The notes: a model not told the origin generated them from the sequence alone. DNA of 64,000 nucleotides from Pseudomonas sp. RIT-PI-q (GCF_001297125.1 NZ_LHPC01000038.1:62001-126000); one strand, 5' to 3'. Numbered from the stretch's first letter, positions 44,828 through 54,318 are shown. A program made the numbers and translations.

Positions 44828-45003
44828 GGGGGGTGTGGCTGATAAATCGCAGGCCCTGCGCTCCGCGTTGCCTTGAGTTCGAATTGCTCAGGGCCAGCTT
44901 CGGCGCAAGTGTCCTGAAGCCAAGCTCGATGCCGGAGGCCGACCGATAGCGAACACACATACAACGGCGCAAGCACCGCACTGCTGATGACGATGAGCTT
45001 CAT
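44782..45003 (-). CDS. Possible small exported protein (73 aa) running into a REP
   Basis: The frame starts MKLIVISSAVLAPLYVCSLS, which looks like a signal peptide or membrane anchor, and continues HRAWLQDTCAEAGPEQF. The last 20 or so codons read through a REP arm after an eight-C run, so the native end may be lost. There is no ribosome site on this strand, so the call is weak. Confidence 0.3.
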   Translation of the reverse strand: MKLIVISSAVLAPLYVCSLSVGLRHRAWLQDTCAEAGPEQFELKATRSAGPAIYQPHPPRSSWRSLRSAAQQS

Positions 45004-45013
45004 AAGGAGGGAG

Positions 45014-45673
45014 TTACCGATCAGAGAGACGCTGCAATTCACAGGTCAGGGCATCGACGCAGGCATCGCGATCACCGCGTTGCTCCAGCGCCGTGGCGAG
45101 GTTGAAGACGTATTCGGCATTGCTGCCGAATTGTCCTGAAGCGCTGGCCACCAACGGCGCGATGACCGCCACAGTGGAATCCGCCTCGTAGTGGACATGA
45201 TCCGGCTCGGCGACAAACACAATCGCGCTGACCTCGCGGCCATCGTCGAGCGTGACATCCGCCCAGAGTGGTCGATAAGCCCCCGTGGGCATTTCGCGAA
45301 TCCACAGCAGCAGCAATTCTTCATCGGCACGGTCGGGGTGCAGTTGAAACGCCTGGCCTTGAGTGACCCCGCCGGGTTCCAGCGCGAGCATCCGCCCCGG
45401 CGCGTGTTCCGAACCACGGCCAAAAATCATCCGCAGGCAAAAACTGCGGTGCCAGCCGTGGAGCGTCGCGGCTTGCTGGTCGATGAATTCGAGCACCGGA
45501 TTCCACAGCAGCGAACCGTAACCGAAAACCCAAATGCCTTGCGACGCTGGTCGGGTGTTCATCGTGGCCAAGAATGATTGTTCAATCCGTTCACGGGTCC
45601 AGAGCACCTCCTTGGGCAGCGTGTCAAAACACGCCAGGTAGGCGCCCGAGCTGAGCGACTGTCGGGTCAACAT
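45014..45673 (-). CDS. ChaC-family gamma-glutamylcyclotransferase
   Basis: ChaC enzymes cleave the gamma-glutamyl group of glutathione to give 5-oxoproline and Cys-Gly. The 219 residues contain the hallmark VFGYGSLLWNP (YGSL substrate loop), ALEPGG and the C-terminal EYVFNLATALEQ. GAGG upstream of the ATG at 45673 supports the start over 45763. It is divergent from the LysR gene at 45794. Confidence 0.87.
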   Translation of the reverse strand: MLTRQSLSSGAYLACFDTLPKEVLWTRERIEQSFLATMNTRPASQGIWVFGYGSLLWNPVLEFIDQQAATLHGWHRSFCLRMIFGRGSEHAPGRMLALEPGGVTQGQAFQLHPDRADEELLLLWIREMPTGAYRPLWADVTLDDGREVSAIVFVAEPDHVHYEADSTVAVIAPLVASASGQFGSNAEYVFNLATALEQRGDRDACVDALTCELQRLSDR

Positions 45674-45793
45674 GTTGGCGTCCTCACGTCCTGCTCGGGC
45701 TTGACTTGCCGGAGCCGTGGGAGCAATTCTGACTGCCGCATCCTGCTTGATAAACCGACCCACCCGAGACGCTTAGTCGCCCTGGTAGAGACA

Positions 45794-46699
45794 ATGATCG
45801 AACGCACAGACACCTCGATTCCCGACATCGCAGCTTTCGCCGCAGTCGCCCAAACCGGCAGTTTCACCAAGGCCGCCGAAGGCCTGGGCAGCAGCAAATC
45901 GAACATCGGCAAGGCCGTGCAAAGGCTCGAAGCGCGCCTTGGCACCAAGCTGTTCCAACGCACCACTCGCGCGGTGCGCCTGACCGAAGACGGCGAGACT
46001 TACCTGGTGGCGGCACAAGCCGCGCTGGACGGGCTGCGCGAAGCGGAGTTGTCGCTGGCAGCGCGGCGCGAAGAACCGATCGGCCGAGTGCGCCTGGATT
46101 TACCGGCAGGCTTCGGTCGCCTGCTGCTGCCGACGTTCGCCGCCATGCGCCAGCGCTATCCGAAGGTCACGCTCGAACTGGCGCTGACCGACCGCATGTC
46201 CGACCCGGTGGCCGAAGGCTGGGACATCGTGGTGCGGATCGGCGAACTGCCCCAGGACAGCGACATGACCGTGCGCAAGCTGTGCGACCTGCGCTTCGGC
46301 CTTTACGCCTCCCCGGAATACCTTGCGCGCCGAGGCCCGGTGAACGCGGTCAGCGAACTGGCCAGCCACGACGCCATCGTCTTTCGCGGCTCGACCGGGC
46401 GCCTGCGGCCCTGGACCCTCCTCGACAACGGCTTTGTGCGCGACATCGCCATGGACCCGGTCATGGTCATGAGCGACGGGCAAGTCCTGATCGAAGCCAC
46501 CGTGCACGGCATGGGCATCACACAGATTCTCGACCGGGTGGCGCAACCCTATGTCGAGGCCGGGAAACTGGTGCATGTGTTGCCGGGCGCCGATGTCGAC
46601 GGCCCGCCGGTGCATGCGCTGATCCCGTTGGGTCAGCGCATGGGCGCGAAGACCCGCGCGGTGCTCAATCATTTGGCGGACAGTGTGCGCGGGAGTTAA
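45794..46699 (+). CDS. LysR-family transcriptional regulator
   Basis: The 301 residues start MIERTDTSIPDIAAFAAV and have a LysR helix-turn-helix (GSFTKAAEGLGSSKSNIGKA) and a DsdC/AaeR-like effector domain (LDLPAGFGRLLLPTFAAM). It is divergent from chaC and convergent with another LysR gene, overlapping it by 4 bases. Target unknown, possibly chaC. Confidence 0.88.
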   Translation: MIERTDTSIPDIAAFAAVAQTGSFTKAAEGLGSSKSNIGKAVQRLEARLGTKLFQRTTRAVRLTEDGETYLVAAQAALDGLREAELSLAARREEPIGRVRLDLPAGFGRLLLPTFAAMRQRYPKVTLELALTDRMSDPVAEGWDIVVRIGELPQDSDMTVRKLCDLRFGLYASPEYLARRGPVNAVSELASHDAIVFRGSTGRLRPWTLLDNGFVRDIAMDPVMVMSDGQVLIEATVHGMGITQILDRVAQPYVEAGKLVHVLPGADVDGPPVHALIPLGQRMGAKTRAVLNHLADSVRGS

Positions 46700-47604
46700 A
46701 CCAAGGGACGAGCCACAGGCGTCAGCGGCATGTGCGCCACCACAAACTCAATAAACACCCGCAACTTCGGCGGCACCTGCCGCCCGGATGGCCAGAGCAA
46801 ATTGAACTGGCCCTTCTCCCAGGTGAAGTCCTCGAGGACTTCCACCAAGCGTCCATCGGCCAATGCCTCGCGCACCACAAAGTCGGCGGCATAGGTGAGG
46901 CCGAGACCTTGCACGGAGAGGTCCATGCGCCCTTCCACCGAATTGCAGATCATCGAACGTGGCAGCTCCAGTTCGACCGGCTGATCGTCTCGCTTGAACA
47001 GCCATGTCTGCAATTTTCCGGATTTGGGAAAGCGAAAATGAATGCAGGCATGTTGGTGCAAATCTTCGGGCGATTGCGGCGTCCCCTTGCGAGCCAGGTA
47101 CTCGGCCGATGCGACGATGAGCATGCGGTAAGTGCCCAGCGGCCGCGCCGAGAACCCAGAGTCCTTCGGCGCACCGCTGCGGATCACCGCGTCGAAACCC
47201 TCGGTGATGACATCGGTCAGGCGGTCGGTGAATTCCAGATCCAGCTGGATATCGGGGTAGCACAACTGGAACTCGGCAAACATCGACAGAAAAGGTTTGG
47301 CGATCATCGGCAGGCTGATGCGCAGCGGTCCCTGTGGCATCGAGACATTTTGCGAAAGCTCCTCTCCGGCGATGTCCAGTTCCGCCAGGACCCGACGGCA
47401 ACGCTCGACAAACTGCGTGCCTTCGGCAGTCAAGGTGATGCTGCGGGTGCTGCGGTGAAACAGCCGCACACCGAATTTCGCCTCCAGTCGCGCAATGCTT
47501 TTGCTCACCGCGGAGGCCGAGATGCCCAAGGCTCTTCCCGCGCCGACAAAGCTGCGGGCTTCGGCTGCGGCGACGAATACGCCGATAGCGCTCAGACTTT
47601 CCAT
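46696..47604 (-). CDS. LysR-family transcriptional regulator
   Basis: The 302 residues start MESLSAIGVFVAAAEARSF and contain a LysR helix-turn-helix (VGAGRALGISASAVSKSIAR) and an effector domain with SLPMIAKPFLSMFAEF. GGAG 6 bases before the ATG excludes the start at 47634. It is divergent from the epimerase-like gene at 47718 and probably regulates it. Confidence 0.9.
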   Translation of the reverse strand: MESLSAIGVFVAAAEARSFVGAGRALGISASAVSKSIARLEAKFGVRLFHRSTRSITLTAEGTQFVERCRRVLAELDIAGEELSQNVSMPQGPLRISLPMIAKPFLSMFAEFQLCYPDIQLDLEFTDRLTDVITEGFDAVIRSGAPKDSGFSARPLGTYRMLIVASAEYLARKGTPQSPEDLHQHACIHFRFPKSGKLQTWLFKRDDQPVELELPRSMICNSVEGRMDLSVQGLGLTYAADFVVREALADGRLVEVLEDFTWEKGQFNLLWPSGRQVPPKLRVFIEFVVAHMPLTPVARPLV

Positions 47605-47717
47605 GACAGCTCCATTGATGACTCCAGAGTCCATTCTAAACAGAACCGAGGCCTGTTTTTCCGCTAATCGTTGAGGGCTAAGGTGGGCGCTCGCTCACTT
47701 TCAAAGGGTTTTCCTCC

Positions 47718-48617
47718 ATGAATATTTTCCTGACCGGTGCCAACGGCTTCGTTGGCGGCAGTGTCGCTCATCGCCTGATCGCTGAAGGGCACTCGATTCG
47801 CGGATTGCTGCGCGATCCACAGAAAGCCGAACACCTTCGGGCGCTGGGCATCACGCCAGTGATCGGCAGTCTCGACGACCACGAGCTGCTGGTCGCTGAA
47901 GCGCAAAAGGCCGATGCCGTTATCGACGCCGCCAACAGCGATCATGCCGGCGCTGTCGAGTCGTTCATCGAAGCGCTGAAAGGCTCCGGCAAACTGCTGA
48001 TCCACACCAGCGGTTCAAGCATCATCGGCGATGACGCCAAGGGCAACGATTTGTCCGGCAACATCTTCGACGAGGACACGCCCTTCATCGTCGAGCCGCT
48101 GAAACAACCACGCTACGACATCGACCTGCGTTTGATGAAGGCCGCCAGTGAAGGCATTCGCACCGTAGTGATTTGCCCCAGCAACATTTACGGCGTGGGC
48201 CACGGCCTGACCGATCACAGCTTTCAACTGCCCTTCCTGATCGCCCGCGCCCGTGAAACCGGTGTGTTGCGCATCGTTGGCAAAGGGGTCAATCGCTGGT
48301 CCAACGTGCACATCGATGATGTCGCCGAACTGTTTGTACTGGCCTTGAACAAGGCACCGGCCGGGGCGTTCTACTTCATCGAGAATGGCGAGGCGTCGTT
48401 CGCCGATATCGGCGCGGTCCTCGCCGAGCGCATGGAACTGGGGCCGGTTCAGTCGTGGTCGGTCGAGGAAGCCTCGAATCACTGGGACCCGATGCACGTG
48501 CATTACACGTTCGGCAGCAACAGCCGGGTGATCGCCAAGCGCGCCCGGGCGGAACTGGGCTGGGCGCCACGTCACGACTCGATATTGGACTGGGTCAAGA
48601 ACGAGATGCCGCTCTAA
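47718..48617 (+). CDS. NAD-dependent epimerase/dehydratase family protein
   Basis: The 299-residue extended-SDR-like protein has the NAD site LTGANGFVGGSVAHRL (residues 5-20) and ICPSNIYGVGHG in the middle. The usual YxxxK catalytic pair is not evident (YDID instead), so it may be atypical or non-catalytic in the classical sense. The substrate is unknown. A divergent LysR gene likely controls it. Confidence 0.82.
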   Translation: MNIFLTGANGFVGGSVAHRLIAEGHSIRGLLRDPQKAEHLRALGITPVIGSLDDHELLVAEAQKADAVIDAANSDHAGAVESFIEALKGSGKLLIHTSGSSIIGDDAKGNDLSGNIFDEDTPFIVEPLKQPRYDIDLRLMKAASEGIRTVVICPSNIYGVGHGLTDHSFQLPFLIARARETGVLRIVGKGVNRWSNVHIDDVAELFVLALNKAPAGAFYFIENGEASFADIGAVLAERMELGPVQSWSVEEASNHWDPMHVHYTFGSNSRVIAKRARAELGWAPRHDSILDWVKNEMPL

Positions 48618-48735
48618 GCCGCGTTCGTCATCACTGGCAATCTTTTATCTGTATATCCATACAGATAAAGGTTGCTCCAATCGCTTTCCCTGCGCATTCT
48701 GTTCACCTCTTCAAACCGACTGAACGATGGTGGTT

Positions 48736-50685
48736 ATGCGGCTGTACCTCTGTGAAAAACCTTCCCAGGCCAAAGACATTGCAGCAGTGCTCGGCGCCAG
48801 GCGTCGAGGCGACGGCTGCTGGCTGGGAACGGACGTCACGGTCACCTGGTGCATCGGCCATCTGCTGGAAACCGCGCCGCCGGATGCCTACGACGCGCGC
48901 TACAAGCGCTGGGTACTGGCGGATCTGCCGATCATTCCAGAGAAGTGGAAAATGACCGTCAAGCCGCGCACGGCCAGCCAGTACAAGGCGGTCAAACGCT
49001 TGCTCGGCGAGGCCGATGAGCTGGTGATCGCAACGGACGCTGACCGTGAAGGCGAGATGATTGCCCGGGAACTGGTCGAACATTGCCGCTATCGCGGGCC
49101 GATCCAGCGGTTATGGCTATCGGCGCTGGATGATGCCTCGATCCGCAAGGCACTCTCGGCGCTCAAGCCGGGGGCCGAAACGTTCAGCCTTTATCATTCG
49201 GCACTGGGACGCTCCCGGGCCGACTGGCTGATCGGAATGAACATGAGCCGGCTGTTCACCTTGCTGGGGCGGCAGTCCGGTTATCAGGGCGTCTTGCCGG
49301 TCGGCCGGGTGCAAACGCCGACCCTGCGCCTGGTGGTGGATCGCGATCGCAGCATCGCTGATTTCGTGCCGGTGGCTTATTGGGCCATCGACGTGCAACT
49401 GCTGCATGACGGCACGGCGTTCACCGCCCAGTGGCGTGCGGCCTCGGAGGTTTGCGACGATCAGGATCGCTGTCTGAATCAGGCGCTGGCACAGCAAGCA
49501 GCGGCAGCGATGGGCGGCGCGGCGAGCGCTCGCGTGATCAAGCTGCGCACCGAGCGGATGCGTGAAGTGGCGCCATTGCCGTTCGATCTGGGCACCTTGC
49601 AGGAAGTCTGCTCGAAAAAACTCGGCCTCGGTGCCCAGGAAACCCTCGACATTGCCCAGGCGCTCTACGAAACCCACAAAGTCATCACCTACCCGCGCAG
49701 CGACTGCGGCTACCTGCCCTTGAGCCAGCACAGCGAAGCGCCCGGTATTCTGGCGGCGCTGCGCCAGGCGGATCCGACGCTGAACGCCTTGAACGATTAC
49801 CTGGAGCCCCAGCGACGCTCCCGAGCGTGGAACGATGCCAAGGTCAGCGCTCACCACGGCATCATCCCCACTGCGGCAGCGAAAAACCTTGAGCGTCTGG
49901 TGGGCAAGCAGCGAGCGGTCTATACGCTGATCCGCGCGCGCTATCTGGCGCAGTTTCTGCCCAACCATGAATACGACCGGACCCAGGCCGATTTCAACTG
50001 TGCCGGTGAAGCCTTGCGCGCCGTCGGCAAGCAGATCGTCGAGCCCGGCTGGAAACGCGCCCTTCCCGAAGCCCTGGCCCCGGCCAAGGGCCGCGAAGCA
50101 CCGGCGCCGCAAACATTGCCAGCATTGGCCGAAGGGCTTGATTGCGCGATCGCCGACATCAAGCTCAAGGACCTGTGGACGCAACCGCCCAAGCCGTTCA
50201 CCGAAGGTGACCTGATCAAGGCCATGAAGAACGTCGCCAAACTGGTGGAAGATCCGCTGCTCAAGCAAAAGCTCAAGGACACCACCGGCATCGGCACCGA
50301 GGCAACCCGCGCCTCGATCATCCAGGGCTTGCTCGACCGCGGTTACCTGATCAAGAACGGCAAGGCCCTGGCCGCCACCCCGGCAGCGTTCAGCCTGATC
50401 GACGCCGTGCCGCGCGCCATCGCCGACCCCGGAACCACGGCGATCTGGGAGCAGGCGCTGGACATGGTGCAAAGCGGTGAAATGAGCCTGGAAGAATTCG
50501 TCACCAAACAGGCGGCGTGGATGAGCAAGCAGGTCGCCCGGTGTGCCGGCCTGAGCCTGACCATCAGCGGCCCTGCCAGCCCCGCCGGACGTGGCGCGAC
50601 ACCGTGGAAGAACAAACGAAAACCGGCCAAGCGCAAGCCCTCGACGGGCACCAAACGCGCGGCAAAACCAGCGAGCAAGGCTTAA
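48736..50685 (+). CDS. topB: DNA topoisomerase III
   Basis: TopB is a type IA enzyme that decatenates DNA through a 5'-phosphotyrosine. The 649 residues start MRLYLCEKPSQAKDIAAVLG (TOPRIM), with ATDADREGEMIARE as the acidic metal site, LPVGRVQTPTLRLV, and the active-site tyrosine in HKVITYPRSDC. The C-terminal tail is Lys/Arg/Pro-rich without zinc fingers. An ATG at 48727 is an alternative start. It is not in an obvious operon. Confidence 0.94.
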   Translation: MRLYLCEKPSQAKDIAAVLGARRRGDGCWLGTDVTVTWCIGHLLETAPPDAYDARYKRWVLADLPIIPEKWKMTVKPRTASQYKAVKRLLGEADELVIATDADREGEMIARELVEHCRYRGPIQRLWLSALDDASIRKALSALKPGAETFSLYHSALGRSRADWLIGMNMSRLFTLLGRQSGYQGVLPVGRVQTPTLRLVVDRDRSIADFVPVAYWAIDVQLLHDGTAFTAQWRAASEVCDDQDRCLNQALAQQAAAAMGGAASARVIKLRTERMREVAPLPFDLGTLQEVCSKKLGLGAQETLDIAQALYETHKVITYPRSDCGYLPLSQHSEAPGILAALRQADPTLNALNDYLEPQRRSRAWNDAKVSAHHGIIPTAAAKNLERLVGKQRAVYTLIRARYLAQFLPNHEYDRTQADFNCAGEALRAVGKQIVEPGWKRALPEALAPAKGREAPAPQTLPALAEGLDCAIADIKLKDLWTQPPKPFTEGDLIKAMKNVAKLVEDPLLKQKLKDTTGIGTEATRASIIQGLLDRGYLIKNGKALAATPAAFSLIDAVPRAIADPGTTAIWEQALDMVQSGEMSLEEFVTKQAAWMSKQVARCAGLSLTISGPASPAGRGATPWKNKRKPAKRKPSTGTKRAAKPASKA

Positions 50686-50763
50686 GGGCACTTCGAACCG
50701 ACTGTGATGGTCTAGTGTTCTTCAAGCTCGGCGACCGCCGCTTTTTCTTAAAAGGGATTGACC

Positions 50764-51393
50764 ATGATCATCGTGCATCACCTGAACAACTCCCGCTCCC
50801 AGCGGATTCTCTGGCTGCTGGAAGAACTGGCCATCCCCTACGAGCTGAAGCTGTATCAGCGCGACCCGAAGACCAACCTGGCACCGCCGGAGCTGAAAGC
50901 GGTCAATGCCCTGGGCAAATCGCCAGTCCTTGAGGACGGTACGCAGAAGCTGATCGAGTCCTCCGCTATCATCGATTATCTGATTCGCCGCCATGGCCAG
51001 GGTCGCCTGCAACCCGATCCGTCTACCCCGGCCTACGATGAATACGTGCAGTGGCTGCACTTCGCCGAAGGCTCGGCGATGTTGCCGCTGATGCTCAACC
51101 TCTACGTTGGACGTCTGGGTGAGGCCGGTGCGCCATTGCATCCACGGATCAATTCGGAAGTCGCCAACTACCTGGGCTACCTCGACACGGCACTGAGCCA
51201 GTCCGATTACTTGCTGGGCGATGAACTGAGCGCCGCCGATATCCAGATGAGCTTTATCGGCGAGATCGCCAGGGCCCAGGGCAAGCTCGGCGACTATCCT
51301 CATGTAGCGGCCTGGATTGAACGCTTTCAGGCGCGCCCGGCCTACGCAGCCGCACTGAAGAAAGGCGGTAAATACGATTTCGCGCCCCATTGA
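50764..51393 (+). CDS. Glutathione S-transferase family protein
   Basis: The 209 residues have a thioredoxin-like N-terminal domain (HHLNNSRSQRILWLLEELAI, with the catalytic Ser/Asn position, then GKSPVLEDG and IESSAIIDYL for glutathione binding) and a helical C-terminal domain (LSAADIQMSFI). It conjugates or reduces electrophiles with glutathione. AAGGG lies before the ATG. Confidence 0.9.
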   Translation: MIIVHHLNNSRSQRILWLLEELAIPYELKLYQRDPKTNLAPPELKAVNALGKSPVLEDGTQKLIESSAIIDYLIRRHGQGRLQPDPSTPAYDEYVQWLHFAEGSAMLPLMLNLYVGRLGEAGAPLHPRINSEVANYLGYLDTALSQSDYLLGDELSAADIQMSFIGEIARAQGKLGDYPHVAAWIERFQARPAYAAALKKGGKYDFAPH

Positions 51394-51443
51394 GTGATCA
51401 CGTCCGGGCCACGGATGGCCTGCGCATCAGGAGCCCACTCCGC

Positions 51444-51965
51444 ATGCCCTTGATAGAACTGCACGCCGCCCAGCGCGACGAACTGGAAACGATTGAAAAC
51501 CTGATGCAGTTCTATATGTACGACTTCAGCGAGTGGCTGCCGCTGAAACTCGGCGGGCGTGGCTTCTTCAACGTCCAGCCCCAACTGGATTACTGGCGAA
51601 ACCCCGCAACCCGCCCGTTTCTGATCAACGTCGATGGGGAGCTGGCCGGTTTTGTGACCTTGGATAACCAAACCCTTCTGCCTGGCGCAGAGCACAACAT
51701 CGGCTACTTTTTTGTCAGCCGACGCTTCCGTGGCCAAGGTGTCGCGAAGTTTGTCGTTTCCACCCTCTTGAGCCAATTCCCCGGTCAATGGCAGATTTTC
51801 CACATCGATGCGAACCTGCCTGCGCGGCGGTTCTGGGCCAGGGTGATGCCTGAACTCGCCCAGGGCGAGTTCACCCGGCATCAGCTGCCCGTCGACGGCT
51901 ATCCATGCACCTTCTACCGCTTTAAAAGATCGCAGCCTTCGGCAGCTCCTACACCAACCCCGTAG
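51444..51965 (+). CDS. GNAT-family N-acetyltransferase with REP-derived tail
   Basis: The 173-residue acetyltransferase has the acetyl-CoA loop SRRFRGQGVAKFVVSTLL (about residues 92-109) and FWARVMPE. AGGAG upstream selects the ATG at 51444 over 51390. The last dozen residues (KRSQPSAAPTPTP) are read from a REP arm, and the stop TAG lies in the GTAGGAGCTG core of the next arm. The substrate is unknown. Confidence 0.82.
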   Translation: MPLIELHAAQRDELETIENLMQFYMYDFSEWLPLKLGGRGFFNVQPQLDYWRNPATRPFLINVDGELAGFVTLDNQTLLPGAEHNIGYFFVSRRFRGQGVAKFVVSTLLSQFPGQWQIFHIDANLPARRFWARVMPELAQGEFTRHQLPVDGYPCTFYRFKRSQPSAAPTPTP

Positions 51966-51990
51966 GAGCTGCCGCAGGCTGCGATCTTGA
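51923..51990. repeat. Inverted REP pair overlapping the GNAT stop
   Basis: AAAAGATCGCAGCC plus TTCGGCAGCTCCTACA, and GTAGGAGCTGCCGCAGG plus CTGCGATCTT, face each other across a short spacer. The GNAT reading frame passes through the first arm and stops in the second. Confidence 0.9.
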
Positions 51991-52539
51991 CGATTCCCGC
52001 TACACCCCACCCTGCACAAGCGTTAACCACGCTGCCCTTTTTAATTCCAAAACCACTTTGTCCGACAATATGTAGTGACTTAAAATAATCACTACATAAC
52101 TGTTGACGAGGCCGTTTTGGCCTTGCATGATGCAGACGTCTCCCCGATCGGGAGTACAGGCAACATGTTTGAGCAAGCTCGTCTGACCGCCGAGCTGTTT
52201 TTCCCGGATACACGCTGCCCACAAGGCAGATTGAAGAAGCTGACCTGGCCCGAACGTCCAGTACAAGGACGAGAAGCGCTGGCGATCAATCCTCAAGAAG
52301 CTTGTGGCCGACCCTGAAAGCGTCGGTAGTGGCCTGAAGGTTTTCGCTGCTTCTCTTCGTTGTGACGCTATTGCGTAGCAGTTATTCAACACGACTACAT
52401 GCAACAGACGCGGGACCCCGTCGATTTGGCGGCTGACCGCTGACGTCCTGGTTTCGGTGCCAGGGATCAACTAACCGATGGGCTACCTGTATTAGCGAAT
52501 CAACTTTGAAAGATCACCAAATGGTCAAGGGGCTTTATT
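51991..52539. other. Gene-free stretch with possible decayed coding remnants
   Basis: About 550 bases contain no gene with support. Two plus-strand frames look protein-like but are discontinuous: one with TAELFFPDTRCPQGR near 52170-52250 and another with KRWRSILKKLVADPE near 52270-52330. They may be a frameshifted relic. The last bases carry the AAGGGG ribosome site of the gene at 52540. Confidence 0.4.
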
Positions 52540-52869
52540 ATGAATCTGAACAATCAACCCACTATCGATGAACTGGCTCGTATGTTCGCTGCGCAAAAAG
52601 ACAGCCATGACAGCCACATTCTGTGGATCAGCAAGTCGGGCCAGGTTCATATCGACTGCCTGTCGCCTCACGCTCATGAAGCGGAGTTCGACAAGAACAA
52701 CCAGAACCTGTTGGCCCGCCTGAAGATGTACCGTCGCGGCCAAGGCTATGTCGGCAAGAAAGCCGCGGCCGACAAGGACTTCATCGGTAATGTTCTGCAA
52801 ACGCTGAAACAGGCGTGGGCCTCGATGCAGAACCAGAACGAAGTTCGGGTGATTGACCGGTTCTACTGA
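52540..52869 (+). CDS. Conserved-looking hypothetical protein (109 aa)
   Basis: The soluble protein starts MNLNNQPTIDELARMF and has a compact mixed fold with HILWISKSGQVHIDCLSP and FIGNVLQTLKQAW. AAGGGG precedes the ATG, and a strong terminator follows at 52908, so it is a complete monocistronic unit. Function not recognised. Confidence 0.75.
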   Translation: MNLNNQPTIDELARMFAAQKDSHDSHILWISKSGQVHIDCLSPHAHEAEFDKNNQNLLARLKMYRRGQGYVGKKAAADKDFIGNVLQTLKQAWASMQNQNEVRVIDRFY

Positions 52870-52907
52870 TACTTCCCTGGGGTTTTATTTCACACCCCTT
52901 AAATAAA

Positions 52908-52941
52908 AGGCCCCGCTCGTATTATCGAGCGGGGCCTTTTT
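52908..52941 (+). terminator. Rho-independent terminator
   Basis: A 12-bp stem (AGGCCCCGCTCG / CGAGCGGGGCCT) with a six-base loop is followed by TTTTTG. It lies 38 bases after the stop of the 109-aa gene. Confidence 0.92.
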
Positions 52942-53006
52942 GTTTGCCTCGTGCATAGCAAACAAAGCTATCGTTAAGCGTACGCGCCAAACCTTGGAGG
53001 CTTGCG

Positions 53007-53306
53007 ATGAAAACTGCCCTGACGTTCATGCTGCTGGCAATAACAACGGTCGCCCAGGCCAACAGTGTCCCCGGCGTTCCTTCCTTCGACGTCGACTGTC
53101 CCGGAAAAATCGCCGTCCATGCGGATCAGGACGGCCCGGTGTTGATCAACAGCAAAGAAGCCGACATCAAAGCCATCGACGATCGCCGCTTCGAAGCCAA
53201 AGGATCGGGTCTCACAATCTCGATCGTCCTCGCCGATGACGACTCGGTAACCGTGAGCTCCACCGGCAAGGCGCCCAATGGTGTGTGCCAGTCAGTGGAT
53301 GACTGA
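53007..53306 (+). CDS. Secreted hypothetical protein (99 aa)
   Basis: A signal peptide (residues about 1-19, ending VAQA) precedes an 80-residue mature protein with two cysteines (VDCPGKI and NGVCQSV), probably disulphide-linked, and a beta-rich middle (GSGLTISIVLADDDSVTVSS). TTGGAGG before the ATG is a good ribosome site. Function unknown. It is convergent with cynR. Confidence 0.78.
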   Translation: MKTALTFMLLAITTVAQANSVPGVPSFDVDCPGKIAVHADQDGPVLINSKEADIKAIDDRRFEAKGSGLTISIVLADDDSVTVSSTGKAPNGVCQSVDD

Positions 53307-53311
53307 CCTCG

Positions 53312-54196
53312 TCACTCCACCGCAGCCGCGCCCAACACCAGGTTCATAAAGGCCACCGACGCGGCACTGTGATAATTGTTTTTGCGTCTAAGCAGCGCCG
53401 CGCCGCGCTTGGGCGCTTCCCCCAGCAACGGAATCTTGCGCAGCGCGCGGTCCTCGGTGGCGATGGGTTCCGGCAGGATGGTGGCGATGGCCGTGTGCCG
53501 GATGACTTCGAGCAAGGTGCTGACCGAGTTGACCTCGATGACTACCTTCGGTGTGATCTGCTCCTGGGCAAAATATTCATCGATACGGGTGCGGGTGACG
53601 AAGTCCGGGGCCAGCAGTGCGAACTCCAGCTGCGCCACTTCCTGCGCCGACAATGGCCCCTGGCTTTCATATAACGGGTGATCGCGCCCGACCATTACTC
53701 CCAACGTCTCGGTAAAGGCCGGGATCGACTCGATGTCGGCGTTCCTGACCTGGGTAAACGCGATGGCGATGTCCAGTGAGTCATTCAACAGTCCCGCCTC
53801 AATGTCGTCCATCGACCACTCGAAAATCTGCAAATGGATGTTCGGGAACCGCGCCACGTAATCACGCACCAGCGGCCCCACCAGGTACGCCATGAAAGTC
53901 GGCGTCATGGCCAGGCGCAAGGTGCCGCGAGACAAATCCTTCACGTCATGCAGCGCGCGCTTGCCAGCCTCCAGCTCCACCAGCACCCGACGGGCACATT
54001 CGATGTAGGCCTGGCCCGCGTCGGTCGGCTTGACCGTGCGCGAGGTTCGGTCGAACAGGCTGACGCCCAGGGTTTCTTCCAGTTGCCGGATCTGTTGCGA
54101 CAAGGTCGGTTGGGAAACGTGCAGCGCTTCGGCGGCGCGGGTGAAGCCGCCGTGGTCGGCGACCGCCAGCAAATAGCGCAAATGTCGGAGCAGCAT
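53312..54196 (-). CDS. cynR: Cyanate-operon LysR activator CynR
   Basis: The 294 residues start MLLRHLRYLLAVADHGGFTR and have the LysR helix-turn-helix (AAEALHVSQPTLSQQIRQL) and an effector domain ending LVLGAAAVE. Its position divergent from cynS and its sequence fit CynR, which activates cyanase genes when cyanate is present. A palindromic T-N11-A site lies between the two genes. Confidence 0.85.
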   Translation of the reverse strand: MLLRHLRYLLAVADHGGFTRAAEALHVSQPTLSQQIRQLEETLGVSLFDRTSRTVKPTDAGQAYIECARRVLVELEAGKRALHDVKDLSRGTLRLAMTPTFMAYLVGPLVRDYVARFPNIHLQIFEWSMDDIEAGLLNDSLDIAIAFTQVRNADIESIPAFTETLGVMVGRDHPLYESQGPLSAQEVAQLEFALLAPDFVTRTRIDEYFAQEQITPKVVIEVNSVSTLLEVIRHTAIATILPEPIATEDRALRKIPLLGEAPKRGAALLRRKNNYHSAASVAFMNLVLGAAAVE

Positions 54197-54209
54197 GGGA
54201 TCACCCTCT

Positions 54210-54224
54210 ATAGGCAGTGCTTAT
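54210..54224. promoter_or_regulatory. LysR-type (CynR) binding site
   Basis: ATAGGCAGTGCTTAT is an inverted repeat with the LysR T-N11-A spacing, 14 bases from the cynR start and 95 bases before cynS. The position fits joint autoregulation of cynR and activation of cynS. Confidence 0.6.
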
Positions 54225-54318
54225 GCGTTGCATTGTATATCGGTCTTGGACGCTATGGATCAATCGGCAGAAGATTGCTTCACACCCAAGCACAACCATC
54301 CGCGACAGGAGAAACACC

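Noticed and set aside
52000..52470. A 156-codon minus-strand frame
   Set aside because: The amino acid composition is not protein-like, no ribosome site is present, and its end runs towards a REP pair.
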